From Endozoicomonas sp. OPT23 (GTDB lineage: Bacteria; Pseudomonadota; Gammaproteobacteria; Pseudomonadales; Endozoicomonadaceae), in NCBI RefSeq assembly GCF_009653635.1, contig NZ_PPFD01000004.1:1-64000 (forward strand): DNA of 64,000 nt, read 5' to 3'. The position numbers were made by a program, and so were the translations under genes. Below the pieces are notes generated by a model. It saw only the letters and a list, made by a program, of their open reading frames with translations, had not been told where the DNA came from and ran no database searches. The stretch's first letter is position 1; the number at the start of each line of letters is the position of its first letter. Of this stretch, positions 17,258-26,038 are shown piece by piece.

Positions 17258-18736
17258 ATGACAAAGCTCTCTACACAAAGTGCCTCGCGTGATCGCAGTA
17301 TCGGCGGCATCAAAAAATTTCCAAAGCGACACCTCCTCGTTGTGACAGGTGTTGCTGCTGCGGTGATGACAGTGATTGGTCTTCTGCCTTCTTCTCAGGT
17401 TGAAGCCAAACGCTCTGAAATGGAGTTGGTAATCGATGGGCACCAGTCCGATGACCAGAAAGACTCCATAAAAGAAACCCTGAAAGCGGTTGCCAATTCT
17501 GCACCTTCTGTATCTAAAGCACCTTCTGTATCTAAAACGCCTAAGGTTGCCAAAGAAACCGAAGAACAGCGTATTGCCCGTGAAAAAGCTAAGCAGGAAG
17601 CTGCCCGTCTGGCTGCTGAAGAAGCGGCTCTTGGCAAGTGGCAGACTCTGACAGTCAAGTCCGGTGACAACCTTTCAACACTGTTTAACGACGCAGGCCT
17701 GAGTGCTCGCGTGGTTTACAATATTTCCAAAACCCCGAAACTGGGTAAAAAACTGACCGATATTCGCCCCGGTCAGAAGCTCAAGTTCAGGGTGAACAGT
17801 GAAGGCACCCTGACCCAGATGCGTTATGTTCAGGATCGCCTGAACAGTATCTTCTATGAGCACACTGACAAAGGCTACACCGCGCAGAAGGTTACTCTGA
17901 CTCCAGAGATCAGAGTGGCTTATGCCGAAGGCAACATCAAAAACTCTCTATTTCTGGCCAGCCAGAGGGCAGGAATACCAGAGAATATGACCATGGAGCT
18001 GGCCGGTATATTTGGCTGGGACATCGACTTCGCTCTTGATATACGTGAAGGCGACAGCTTCAACCTGATCTATGAAGAAAAATACCTGGACGGGGAAAAG
18101 CTGGAGAATGGTAATATTCTTGCAGCCACTTTTACCAACAGAGGTGAGGTCTTCAAGGCTGTTCGTTATACCGACAGGGATGGTGACACCGATTACTACT
18201 CTGCCAACGGTATGAGCATGAAAAAAGCCTTCCTGAGAACGCCGGTAGATTTTACCCGTATCAGTTCACGCTTTAACCCTAACCGACTGCACCCGGTCTT
18301 CAAGACCAAGCGCCCACACCGTGGTGTTGATTACGCAGCCAGAACCGGTACTCCTATCAAGGCGGCTGGTGACGGAAGAATCAAGTTTATCGGTAAACAG
18401 CGAGGCTATGGCAACGTCGTTTATATTCAGCACCCCAACAACGTGGTGACTGTTTATGCTCACCAGAGCCGGGTAAACCGGAAGTTCCGTAAGGGCAGCA
18501 GAGTTAAACAGGGACAAACCATCGGTTATGTCGGGCAGACAGGCTGGGCTACCGGTCCACATCTGCATTATGAGTTCCGTGTTAATGGCGTTCACCGTAA
18601 CCCGATGACGGTTAAACTGCCTGATGCAGCGCCTATTGCCAAGAAAGAGCGTGCTAACTTCAAGGCTCATGCCAGCAAGATTCTGGCTCAGCTTGAGCAG
18701 CACAGCGGCACCATGCTGGCCAGCAACCAGCCTTAA
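17258..18736 (+). CDS. M23 family peptidoglycan DD-endopeptidase (MepM-like)
   Basis: A 492-residue envelope hydrolase expected to cleave peptide cross-links in peptidoglycan. A single transmembrane anchor lies at about 26-48, followed by a Lys/Ala-rich linker with a small repeat (APSVSK). An OapA/LysM-like domain follows (WQTLTVKSGDNLSTLF, about 128-175), then the C-terminal lytic domain. Zinc ligands include H354 and D358 (HRGVD) and the HLH motif (435-437). The ATG has only a weak ribosome site. Neighbours tyrS and anmK match the Pseudomonas order, which links it to cell-wall turnover. Confidence 0.9.
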   Translation: MTKLSTQSASRDRSIGGIKKFPKRHLLVVTGVAAAVMTVIGLLPSSQVEAKRSEMELVIDGHQSDDQKDSIKETLKAVANSAPSVSKAPSVSKTPKVAKETEEQRIAREKAKQEAARLAAEEAALGKWQTLTVKSGDNLSTLFNDAGLSARVVYNISKTPKLGKKLTDIRPGQKLKFRVNSEGTLTQMRYVQDRLNSIFYEHTDKGYTAQKVTLTPEIRVAYAEGNIKNSLFLASQRAGIPENMTMELAGIFGWDIDFALDIREGDSFNLIYEEKYLDGEKLENGNILAATFTNRGEVFKAVRYTDRDGDTDYYSANGMSMKKAFLRTPVDFTRISSRFNPNRLHPVFKTKRPHRGVDYAARTGTPIKAAGDGRIKFIGKQRGYGNVVYIQHPNNVVTVYAHQSRVNRKFRKGSRVKQGQTIGYVGQTGWATGPHLHYEFRVNGVHRNPMTVKLPDAAPIAKKERANFKAHASKILAQLEQHSGTMLASNQP

Positions 18737-18748
18737 GCAATCTCTTAT

Positions 18749-18770
18749 GGCAACCCGGTTCCGGGTTGCC
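18749..18770 (+). terminator. Terminator after the M23 gene
   Basis: GGCAACCCGG and CCGGGTTGCC form a perfect stem around TT, followed by TCTTCTGTTTT. It lies between the M23 gene and anmK, so anmK may depend on read-through or on a promoter of its own. Confidence 0.75.
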
Positions 18771-18798
18771 TCTTCTGTTTTAATCAGGGAAGGAACTG

Positions 18799-19902
18799 AT
18801 GCCTGAACTCTTCATTGGCCTGATGTCAGGAACCAGTCTGGACGCTATTGATGCCACCCTAGTTGCCATAGAAAACGATCAGTGCCAGTCAATCGCCTCC
18901 CTCTCTCACCCTCTTCCAGCAGAGCTTAAACAGCAACTGCAAACGCTGACCCTCCCTGGCGATAATGAAATTGAACGAATGGCTGAAGCAGAACCTCTCT
19001 TTGCATCCGAGAGTGCTACAGCTGTGCACAATCTTTTGGAAAAGTCCGGCTACAAGCCTGATCAGATTAAGGCTATTGGCAGTCATGGTCAGACAATTCG
19101 TCATCGACCTGAAAAAGGTTATACCCTGCAAATCGGCGATCCCAGTCTGATAGCTGAACTGACTGGCATCACGGTAGTCGGAGACTTCCGTCGCAGGGAT
19201 GTTGCAGCAGGAGGTCAAGGTGCACCGCTGGTGCCTGCTTTTCACAAAGCGGTCTTTCATCAGGGTGATGAAGACAGAGTGATTGTGAATATTGGCGGTA
19301 TGGCTAACCTGACTCTGCTTTCTGCTGACAGCAGTATTCCTGTCACAGGGTTTGATACCGGTCCTGGTAATATCCTGATGGATTACTGGACTCAACAACA
19401 CCTTGGCCAACCTTTTGATAATAATGGCGACTGGGCAGCCAAAACTTCTGCTGATGAAGCATTGTTGAAGCAGTTCCTGACCGAATCTTATTTTCAGCAG
19501 GCGACTCCCAAGAGTACCGGCAGAGAGCTGTTCAATCCTGACTGGCTTTCAGGGCAGCTGAACAATTTTTCTCATTTATCTGCCAATACGGTTGCAGCCA
19601 CGCTGTGCAAGCTGACAGCCGTCAGTATTGCCACTCACATCAAGCAATACTCTCCTGACTCCAAAGCCGTTTATATCTGCGGTGGTGGAGCCAGAAATGC
19701 CAATTTAATGGAGTTATTAAGGCAGGAGCTGAGTCACTGTAAGGTTCAAAGCACATCCTTCCTCGGCATTGATCCGGACTGGGTGGAAGCGATTGCTTTT
19801 GCCTGGTTAGCCAGTAGGACGCTTGGAAGACTGACCAGTAACTTACCAGAAGTTACCGGAGCCAAAGGGCTCAGAATGCTTGGTGCTATTTATCCTGCCT
19901 GA
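18799..19902 (+). CDS. anmK: Anhydro-N-acetylmuramic acid kinase
   Basis: A 367-residue cytoplasmic kinase of peptidoglycan recycling that converts 1,6-anhydroMurNAc to MurNAc-6-phosphate. It starts with the family signature FIGLMSGTSLDAIDA (4-18), and has GSHGQTIRH, GFDTGPGN (the catalytic region) and YICGGGARN. GGAAGG lies 7 nt before the ATG. Its 3' end overlaps the convergent gene at 19886 by 17 bp. Confidence 0.95.
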   Translation: MPELFIGLMSGTSLDAIDATLVAIENDQCQSIASLSHPLPAELKQQLQTLTLPGDNEIERMAEAEPLFASESATAVHNLLEKSGYKPDQIKAIGSHGQTIRHRPEKGYTLQIGDPSLIAELTGITVVGDFRRRDVAAGGQGAPLVPAFHKAVFHQGDEDRVIVNIGGMANLTLLSADSSIPVTGFDTGPGNILMDYWTQQHLGQPFDNNGDWAAKTSADEALLKQFLTESYFQQATPKSTGRELFNPDWLSGQLNNFSHLSANTVAATLCKLTAVSIATHIKQYSPDSKAVYICGGGARNANLMELLRQELSHCKVQSTSFLGIDPDWVEAIAFAWLASRTLGRLTSNLPEVTGAKGLRMLGAIYPA

Positions 19903-21337
19903 GCTTAACAGGCAGATGCATCAGTTTATCCGGGGCTGCGAAGAAACCATATTTCGTTACACAAGCAGGTCGTAGAATTCTATTCAAATCCAGAAGCTGA
20001 TCATCGATATCAATTCTATCTCTCAGAGACAACTGACTTTGCTTCATTTTTTCAACCAGCAACTTTGAAGTGGCTTGCAGCTTACTGGCTTTTCCCGCCA
20101 GCTTCTTTAGTTCAGCCAGCTGCATTCTGTGTTTGACCCACTTGCGAGTTGAAAGCCTGGAGGGCGCAGCTTTCGAAAATGCCTCAATTAATTCCGGCAA
20201 TTCCTGTTTCATTCCTTCCAGCTTCTGGTAGAGAGGCGCAAAGCGGGCAGGATGGGCATCCGGTAACTGGTCTGGCTTGAGCAAATCAGCCTTATCCAGC
20301 GTCACCCCTTTCTCATGCAACGACTGCAAATGAGCAGATGCAACGGTTATTCTGGGCGGCAAAGGGGGTGGAGTATCCGACTGACCATAGCTTTGTGGCC
20401 TGATTTCTTCATAGATAGCATTTGCTTGTGACAACAGGTTCAGATCCGGACCGATCAGGGTGTAGTTGTTTTTATCAACGGGCACCATTTCCCCGTTGAT
20501 AAAGGATCGAGGTATATCATATAGATCACTGTTGAGAACATTATCACTTCTGGGAATATTGTAGTGACTGGAGCCTGGGCTCTCTTTAACATGACCTACA
20601 GTGCTGTATCCAGGATCAGAAGGGTCTTCATAACCAATAGGCGTCAAAGCCATATAAGTCGCAGTATTCTCATAGAGAGCCTCACGCCGAATCGGTTCTC
20701 GCCTATCCTCATCCGTTGGCTTCAGCCATGGATGGTCTTTGCCAAGTCCCACGTTTACGTACTCAGGCTCTGTCTTATCAGACTCCGCAGCCTCCTTCTT
20801 AACAAGGTCTGGCACTTGCTCTTCTGAAACTGATTGTTCTGAAGGTAGAGGCTCTTCCCGTACCTGCTTACTGATCGCCCTGATTTCATCCTGAGTGGCT
20901 CTTACTTCTTTAGGCTCACCAAATACGGTGAGATTTTCATACAAACGGGGGCGTACCTGCTCGTTATGAGCACCTTTTAGCTGCTTGATGAAATCACTGT
21001 CTTGCTGGGACTGTTTTTTTTGTAAGTGCTCTGCCTTGGGTGGTGGGGCAGGTTTATCTTTTTTCGCGACTTTCTTCTCTGAATCAACACCCCGATAAGC
21101 ATCAGGCGAAAGCTGTCTTTTAGGAGCGACTCTTTCTACATGACGACTCTTCAGGCTGGTATCAGGCGCCGAGATTTTTCTGGCACCTATTTGGCTCGAT
21201 TGCTGTTCAAAATGCTGAATTCTACGCTTAACTCCACCCAATTCAGCCTCAACAACTTTGGACCGGTCATCTAGTAAAGGTTGATGCCTTGCAATAGAAC
21301 TACCCTGATCAGGTCCTGAAACCGAGCCACCACTCAT
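19886..21337 (-). CDS. Docking-protein-like candidate effector with tyrosine and SH3-ligand motifs
   Basis: A 483-residue soluble protein with no recognised domain. Residues 1-350 are hydrophilic, rich in Pro, Glu, Lys and Ser, and look disordered. They carry many isolated tyrosines in sequences that resemble SH2 ligands: LYENL (Y133), EYVNV (Y193), LYENT (Y222), GYEDP (Y236), GYSTV (Y244), HYNIPRS (Y259), LYDIPRS (Y273) and IYEEI (Y309). PPPLPPR (323-329) is a class II SH3-ligand form. Residues 360-480 are predicted helical. There is no signal peptide. AGGGA precedes the ATG at 21337. This layout resembles animal docking proteins and tyrosine-phosphorylated bacterial effectors. That it is delivered into a host cell is inference. 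A structured repeat lies directly upstream. Confidence 0.75.
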   Translation of the reverse strand: MSGGSVSGPDQGSSIARHQPLLDDRSKVVEAELGGVKRRIQHFEQQSSQIGARKISAPDTSLKSRHVERVAPKRQLSPDAYRGVDSEKKVAKKDKPAPPPKAEHLQKKQSQQDSDFIKQLKGAHNEQVRPRLYENLTVFGEPKEVRATQDEIRAISKQVREEPLPSEQSVSEEQVPDLVKKEAAESDKTEPEYVNVGLGKDHPWLKPTDEDRREPIRREALYENTATYMALTPIGYEDPSDPGYSTVGHVKESPGSSHYNIPRSDNVLNSDLYDIPRSFINGEMVPVDKNNYTLIGPDLNLLSQANAIYEEIRPQSYGQSDTPPPLPPRITVASAHLQSLHEKGVTLDKADLLKPDQLPDAHPARFAPLYQKLEGMKQELPELIEAFSKAAPSRLSTRKWVKHRMQLAELKKLAGKASKLQATSKLLVEKMKQSQLSLRDRIDIDDQLLDLNRILRPACVTKYGFFAAPDKLMHLPVKLRQDK

Positions 21338-21347
21338 AGCTGATCCC

Positions 21348-21446
21348 TGCGTATGATGATTAAGTGTGCAGACACACGTGATTGAATACTGGACTGCGAT
21401 TTCTCCGCCTGCGGCGTGGAAATCGTTTATGAATTCATATGTCCGG
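21348..21446 (-). repeat. Structured dispersed repeat, copy A
   Basis: On the minus strand this segment has the same order of blocks as 62993-63090: CGGACAT, TGAATTC, a hairpin, TATTC, then a shared 19-bp block ACGTGTGTCTGCACACTTA that includes a near-palindrome. The hairpin arms here are CGATTTC/GAAATCG (21397-21403 with 21419-21425) and CGCC/GGCG. The block ends about 26 bp before the start codon of the docking-like gene. Confidence 0.75.
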
Positions 21447-21543
21447 GTATTTGTGTCTTTATTTCAGTGTAATAGAGCAAGAGGGTTTGGGAGAGTATCA
21501 GGAGAGGGAGGGCGAAAACAGAGAGTCTTCGCCCTTATGGAAA

Positions 21544-21900
21544 TCAGATCGAGAAGGATGAACCACAACCACAGGTAGCGGTTGCATTAGGGTTTTTAAC
21601 CAGAAAGCGTGAACCTTCAAGGCCTTCTTCATAATCCACTACTGCACCTACCAGATACTGGTAGCTGAGGGAATCAACAGCCATTTCAGCGCCATTTCGT
21701 TTAATCAGGGTGTCATCATCAGCCAGCTGGTCATCAAACTTGAAGCCATACTGAAATCCAGAACAACCACCACCTGTTACATAGGCCCTGAGTCGCATGG
21801 ACTTGTTGTCTTCGTCATCAAGAAGCTGCTTCACCTTATTGGCCGCAGTTTCTGTTAGCTCAATAGGGTCTGGCATGACCGTTTCCACTACAGCGCTCAT
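21544..21900 (-). CDS. erpA: Iron-sulfur cluster insertion protein
   Basis: A 118-residue A-type carrier that passes Fe-S clusters to apoproteins, notably those of isoprenoid synthesis. The three conserved cysteines are C46 ([11 protein letters not shown]) and C110/C112 (CGCGSSF at the C-terminus). A strong ribosome site (GGGAGGATAA) precedes the ATG. It lies just downstream of the DUF6776 gene, the order seen in Pseudomonas and relatives. Confidence 0.95.
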   Translation of the reverse strand: MSAVVETVMPDPIELTETAANKVKQLLDDEDNKSMRLRAYVTGGGCSGFQYGFKFDDQLADDDTLIKRNGAEMAVDSLSYQYLVGAVVDYEEGLEGSRFLVKNPNATATCGCGSSFSI

Positions 21901-22014
21901 TTATCCTCCCGTGTTATCCGTACAGCAGATAACCCGCAGTTATCACTATTATGGCTGCATTATCCAAGTAACCCAGCAGAGTAGTCAACTATTAACAACC
22001 GCAGCAGGCTGCAG

Positions 22015-22797
22015 TTACTCCCTACTAAGGCTGCTGGCCAGCTCCTGATCCCAACTGTATGTTTTGACAATACTTTTGACGGCACCACGTCTGACCTTGA
22101 TCGCCACCCGAATTTTCTCTGGTGTAAAGCCTGCAGGAATTTCCATCTGCAAGTAATCTTCTTTTTCAGGAAATGCCTGAAAGTAGCGAAACCCCAGTGA
22201 CTGGGTTTTATCCAGCCCTGACAGCTCCAGCAGCGACAGGGTTTTCTTCTTACCACCAGAAAGACCATCAACCTCAACGGTCATGGTTCCTTTCAGAAAA
22301 GGATTGTCCCGAGCAACCTGAGAGACCACCAGCCTGACCAGAAAACGATTTTCAGCATCGCCAGGTAACAGCTCCAGCTCATGCAGTCTCACACCCTGAG
22401 CGGTATTTTCCGGAGCAAGAATACTTTTGAAAAAGGCCAGATCTTTGGCTAATGCCGCTTTTTCCCCTTCCAGTTCACGAATTAAACCGCGAATATTCTT
22501 GATCGACTCTTTATCAACCTGCCCGGTTCTCTCAAGAATAGCGACACGCTGAATCAGCTTTTCTGTTTCCATAATGAGCGTCTTGTTAATACGCTCAAGA
22601 CGAATGTTTTCATTATTCAGTCTTGCCGCTTCGGTATCAGAAATCCTGCCCCCCAGCCAATACGAAAGAGCAACAGACACCAGAAAAGTAACGATCAGAA
22701 TATTGCGCTTGCGTCGTTCTTTAGCAGGGTCATGGGGTACAACCTTCAGGTTACCGGGTCCATATACCTTGGGGGAAGGTGATTGCGTATCAGTCAT
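22015..22797 (-). CDS. DUF6776-type membrane protein with coiled coil
   Basis: A 260-residue protein with a basic N-terminal cytoplasmic stretch and one transmembrane segment (about 33-50). A long coiled coil follows (about 56-125, rich in Leu, Glu and Lys), then a C-terminal beta-rich periplasmic domain. The layout and the neighbouring erpA fit the DUF6776 family. Function unknown; the ribosome site is weak. Confidence 0.7.
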   Translation of the reverse strand: MTDTQSPSPKVYGPGNLKVVPHDPAKERRKRNILIVTFLVSVALSYWLGGRISDTEAARLNNENIRLERINKTLIMETEKLIQRVAILERTGQVDKESIKNIRGLIRELEGEKAALAKDLAFFKSILAPENTAQGVRLHELELLPGDAENRFLVRLVVSQVARDNPFLKGTMTVEVDGLSGGKKKTLSLLELSGLDKTQSLGFRYFQAFPEKEDYLQMEIPAGFTPEKIRVAIKVRRGAVKSIVKTYSWDQELASSLSRE

Positions 22798-23052
22798 TGA
22801 ACGTGTCCAGTACTGGCCTGAATAAGGAGTAAACCGTTGAAGGGGATATCACTGAAAATCTGTCAGCGGAACTATACACAAGCCTTATATCTATCTCAAA
22901 CAAGCGTCCTAATAAGATATTGTTCTTCATTTAACATCCTGAGCTTTACGTACAAGAACTATTCGATCCCCTTCGTCAATTGTATGATAGCTTGCTGACA
23001 GGCCCTGAATAGCCTCTGATATGAAAAGTAACTACTCACTAGACAGGTAACT

Positions 23053-23688
23053 ATGCTTGACCGCTGGACCACCCGATTAATTGCACCGCCACTCAGGCTG
23101 CTGGCAAAAACTTTAAAAGCCAGAGGCATTACTCCAGACCAGGTGACCTTTGCCGGATTTTTGATTGGACTGCTGTCAGTACCTTTACTGGCATTTCAAT
23201 TATATGAGCTGGCGTTGGTCGCGATTCTCTGCAACCGTATTTTTGATGGTATTGATGGTGCACTGGCTCGATTGGGCACACCTTCTGATGCGGGCGGCTA
23301 TCTCGATATTACGCTGGATTTTATCTTTTACTCTGCCGTTGTGTTCGGCTTTGCTCTGGCCGATCCGACAGCCAATGCGCTCATCGCCTGTTTGCTGGTT
23401 TTTACCTTTATGGGGACAGGTTCAAGCTTTCTGGCCTATGCCATCATGGCGGAAAAGAAGAAGCTTTCTGACCCTGATTTCAGCCATAAATCGTTTTACT
23501 ATATGAATGGTTTGGCAGAAGGAACAGAGACCATTGCCATTTTTGTGCTCTTCTGCCTTTTCCCTGAATACTTCCCTGAACTGGCAATGTTGTTTGCAGC
23601 AATTTGTATTCTCACCACCGCTACCAGGGTATGGGGTGGCTATCAGACAATAAAAAAAGCAGAGAGGACGGCTACCGTCACGGAGTAA
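23053..23688 (+). CDS. CDP-alcohol phosphatidyltransferase family protein
   Basis: A 211-residue membrane enzyme that should transfer a phosphatidyl group from CDP-diacylglycerol, or a similar donor, to an alcohol. The active-site motif is D68-G69-x2-A72-R73, then G81-x3-D85-x3-D89; the gap between AR and G is 7 rather than the canonical 8. About six hydrophobic segments are present. AGACAGG precedes the ATG. A 57-codon membrane protein follows after one base. The acceptor alcohol cannot be told from the sequence. Confidence 0.85.
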   Translation: MLDRWTTRLIAPPLRLLAKTLKARGITPDQVTFAGFLIGLLSVPLLAFQLYELALVAILCNRIFDGIDGALARLGTPSDAGGYLDITLDFIFYSAVVFGFALADPTANALIACLLVFTFMGTGSSFLAYAIMAEKKKLSDPDFSHKSFYYMNGLAEGTETIAIFVLFCLFPEYFPELAMLFAAICILTTATRVWGGYQTIKKAERTATVTE

Positions 23689-23689
23689 T

Positions 23690-23863
23690 ATGAGTCTACT
23701 AAAGATACTGTTTCTACTGTTTCTGACATTGGCCATTGTGGTTATGACAGTCGAACGCTATGGCAAACCCATGAGCCAGAGTAAGCAGGCAAAGCTTTCT
23801 CGAATTGCTATTTTTTTGCTGTTTGGTTTGGTAATAGCCCGAATCATCAAGGAACTGATCTAA
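23690..23863 (+). CDS. Small membrane protein, 57 aa
   Basis: The ATG lies one base after the TAA of the phosphatidyltransferase gene. The product has two hydrophobic segments (about 4-20 and 38-52) separated by a short basic loop (SQSKQAKLSR) and ends RIIKELI. The tight junction suggests translational coupling and a role linked to the enzyme before it. No family is recognised. Confidence 0.65.
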   Translation: MSLLKILFLLFLTLAIVVMTVERYGKPMSQSKQAKLSRIAIFLLFGLVIARIIKELI

Positions 23864-23891
23864 AGCCTCTGCTTCCATAGATAACAGACAC

Positions 23892-23924
23892 AAAAAAAGG
23901 CAACCAGCGATGCTGTGTTGCCTT
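23892..23924 (-). terminator. Terminator of the cold-shock gene
   Basis: On the minus strand AAGGCAAC pairs with GTTGCCTT around a 12-nt loop, followed by a run of seven T (plus-strand A-run 23892-23898). It may also stop plus-strand transcripts. Confidence 0.8.
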
Positions 23925-23941
23925 CTTTAATCAAGCCCCGA

Positions 23942-24151
23942 TCAGTCGAGAACTTCGATGTTTTCAGCCTGAGGACCTTTTGCGCCCTGGGTAACTTCAA
24001 ATTTAACACGCTGGCCTTCAACCAGAGTTTTGAAGCCGGTGCCAACAATAGCGCGGAAGTGAGCAAAAACGTCCGGACCTTCGTCCTGAGCGATAAAGCC
24101 GTAACCTTTGGACTCGTTGAACCACTTAACGGTTCCAGTAGAAGTAGACAT
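23942..24151 (-). CDS. Cold-shock family nucleic acid-binding protein
   Basis: A 69-residue CspA-type protein with a single OB-fold that binds single-stranded RNA. RNP1 is KGYGFI and RNP2 is VFAHF (the usual form is VFVHF). The ATG at 24151 begins [12 protein letters not shown], the normal family start; an upstream in-frame ATG at 24175 would add eight unusual residues. A 248-bp gap upstream leaves room for the long 5' leader common in csp genes. Which csp paralogue it is cannot be said. Confidence 0.93.
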   Translation of the reverse strand: MSTSTGTVKWFNESKGYGFIAQDEGPDVFAHFRAIVGTGFKTLVEGQRVKFEVTQGAKGPQAENIEVLD

Positions 24152-24399
24152 AGTCTTTTCCCGAAATATTCGCAAGTAAATGGTCTGGATGACCGCTCAG
24201 CTAAAAGTACCACTTTTACTTATGATTCTTCAGGACGAGCTACAGCTATGGAACTTCGAAATGCTAAACATAAATAAGACATACCTTAAAGCTGAAGATA
24301 TTGTACTGCATTTTTACTGTTACGCAATGCAGGCACAATTCTAAAGATACATCCGGATTGAACAGATACAAGCTGAAATAAGCCCAATCTGGTTACTTT

Positions 24400-24936
24400 A
24401 TGATAAAGCGCTCAATCCACCTGTTTTCCGCCCTCTGCCTTGGTGTTTTTCTGTCCTGTAATGCTCAGGCTAACACCGAAAAAACAGGGGACATTCTTCA
24501 GGTTCTGATACCTTCTGCAGCTTTTGCCTCTACCTTCTATATGGATGACTCTGAAGGTCGAACTGCTTTCTATAAATCCTTTGCTACCAATGTGATCAGC
24601 ACTTATGGCCTGAAAAAGACAATAAGGAAACAGCGCCCCAATAATGGTAATCGTGACTCGTTTCCATCCGGCCACACATCCGCCGCCTTTCAGGGAGCTT
24701 CATTCATACATTTCAGATATGGCTGGCAATACGCTGTCCCTGCCTATTTAGGCGCAGCATTTGTTGGATACAGCAGGGTTGATGCAGAGAAACATTACAC
24801 TGTTGACGTTCTGGCAGGTGCGGCACTCGGGGTATTGAGCAGCTGGTATTTCACTGAGCCGTTTGATAACGGGTTGCACATCAATACAGATTTAAAAGAG
24901 AACTATTATGGACTTTCTCTCAGCTACCCTTGGTAG
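24400..24936 (+). CDS. PAP2-family phosphatase
   Basis: A 178-residue protein with a signal peptide (about 1-24) and the three PAP2 motifs KKTIRKQRP (72-80), PSGH (89-92) and SRVDAEKHYTVD (125-136). It should remove phosphate from a lipid or similar substrate at the membrane surface or in the periplasm. It lies close to the phosphatidyltransferase gene but probably has its own promoter. The ribosome site is weak. Confidence 0.85.
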   Translation: MIKRSIHLFSALCLGVFLSCNAQANTEKTGDILQVLIPSAAFASTFYMDDSEGRTAFYKSFATNVISTYGLKKTIRKQRPNNGNRDSFPSGHTSAAFQGASFIHFRYGWQYAVPAYLGAAFVGYSRVDAEKHYTVDVLAGAALGVLSSWYFTEPFDNGLHINTDLKENYYGLSLSYPW

Positions 24937-24971
24937 CGGTCATAAATAGTCAGGACCCCCACCGAAAAGAC

Positions 24972-24995
24972 AGGGGCTAAAGAGTTCCAGCCCCT
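24972..24995. terminator. Bidirectional terminator between the PAP2 gene and ompW
   Basis: AGGGGCT (24972-24978) pairs with AGCCCCT (24989-24995), with a 10-nt loop, followed on the plus strand by TTTAAAA. It lies between two convergent genes. Confidence 0.7.
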
Positions 24996-25008
24996 TTAAA
25001 ATAGCGTA

Positions 25009-25707
25009 TTAGAACTTCACACCAAAACTGACATTAAACACCCAAGGGTCAATTTTGAAGTCCTTCACTTTACCCTTACCTGAGTATTTTTTATTGCCGG
25101 TTCCTGTGAACTGGTAATCCAGCTTACCTTCTGCTTCCATCATCATGTAGCGAGCAGAGAAGTCTACAAACATCGTTTCATTGATATTGTAAATCCCACC
25201 GACCTGTCCAAGCAGCCCGAAAGAACCGTCCATATCAGACTTACCAAATGCACCGTTGTCGGTTTGGACATCACTTACTTTTGTGTAATGGACACCTGCA
25301 CCAACATAAGGTCGGAATTCCTCGCCGGGATCATTCAAATAAAATTGAGCGGCAATGTAGCTCGGCCACACTTTGTATTTGAACTTGGCACTATCAGATC
25401 CACCCAGTTTGCTCTTAATTTCTGAAGGCCAAAATGTACCAATATTTACTGCAATATTATCAGTCACCATATAAAGCGCTTCAATATTTACAGAAATTGC
25501 GCTCTCATCTCTCTTGGTATCCAGCTTATGACCCTGAATCTTGCCATCCTGATCAGGAACACCTTCAACTTTCACTGAAGCATCGCTGGGCATAATATAT
25601 GCCCCACCAATCTTACCAGCAAAGTCACCTTCCTTAAGGTCGGCAAAAGCATTTATCGAAACACAACCAGCAGCAATTAATGGCAGCAGGTTTCTTCTGT
25701 AGGACAT
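25009..25707 (-). CDS. ompW: OmpW-family outer membrane protein
   Basis: A 232-residue eight-stranded beta-barrel with a signal peptide (about 1-22). The family features GGAYIMPSDAS near the mature start, a central RPYVGAGVHYT block and the final FNVSFGVKF are present; the C-terminal aromatic is the BAM signal. An insertion of about 20 residues near the end (FTGTGNKKYSGKGKVKDF) is longer than usual. GAGGTGA precedes the ATG. OmpW proteins form a hydrophobic channel for small molecules. Confidence 0.88.
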   Translation of the reverse strand: MSYRRNLLPLIAAGCVSINAFADLKEGDFAGKIGGAYIMPSDASVKVEGVPDQDGKIQGHKLDTKRDESAISVNIEALYMVTDNIAVNIGTFWPSEIKSKLGGSDSAKFKYKVWPSYIAAQFYLNDPGEEFRPYVGAGVHYTKVSDVQTDNGAFGKSDMDGSFGLLGQVGGIYNINETMFVDFSARYMMMEAEGKLDYQFTGTGNKKYSGKGKVKDFKIDPWVFNVSFGVKF

Positions 25708-26038
25708 CTCTCATTCACCTCAGAAAAAAAACAGTTATGTTTACTCCCTGTAAACGGATTGCTCTGAAAAGTATTTTTCAGATGTTCACAATCAATGCGA
25801 TGTCGATCAGTGTAGGTCTACACACTCAGGTTCGCTAACTTGATTCACTGTTTTTTTTATACCTGAATTATCACTGCTTACATCAGACTTTTTTTACGGT
25901 TTAGCAAGCCCCAAATCAAATGACATAAAAGTAAAGTTCCGTCAGTTTAGCTTCACCCTATTGAGTCGACAGGATCCAGTCAGTAACCTGCCAATAATAA
26001 ATTTCAATTTAATACACTTATTTTCTTAGAAGCTGTTC
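25708..26038. other. Divergent intergenic region between ompW and the ABC exporter
   Basis: These 331 bp are AT-rich with a T-run at 25852-25858. They should hold the promoters of both divergent genes. I looked for FNR (TTGAT-N4-ATCAA) and CRP sites and found none. No gene is seen. Confidence 0.4.
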
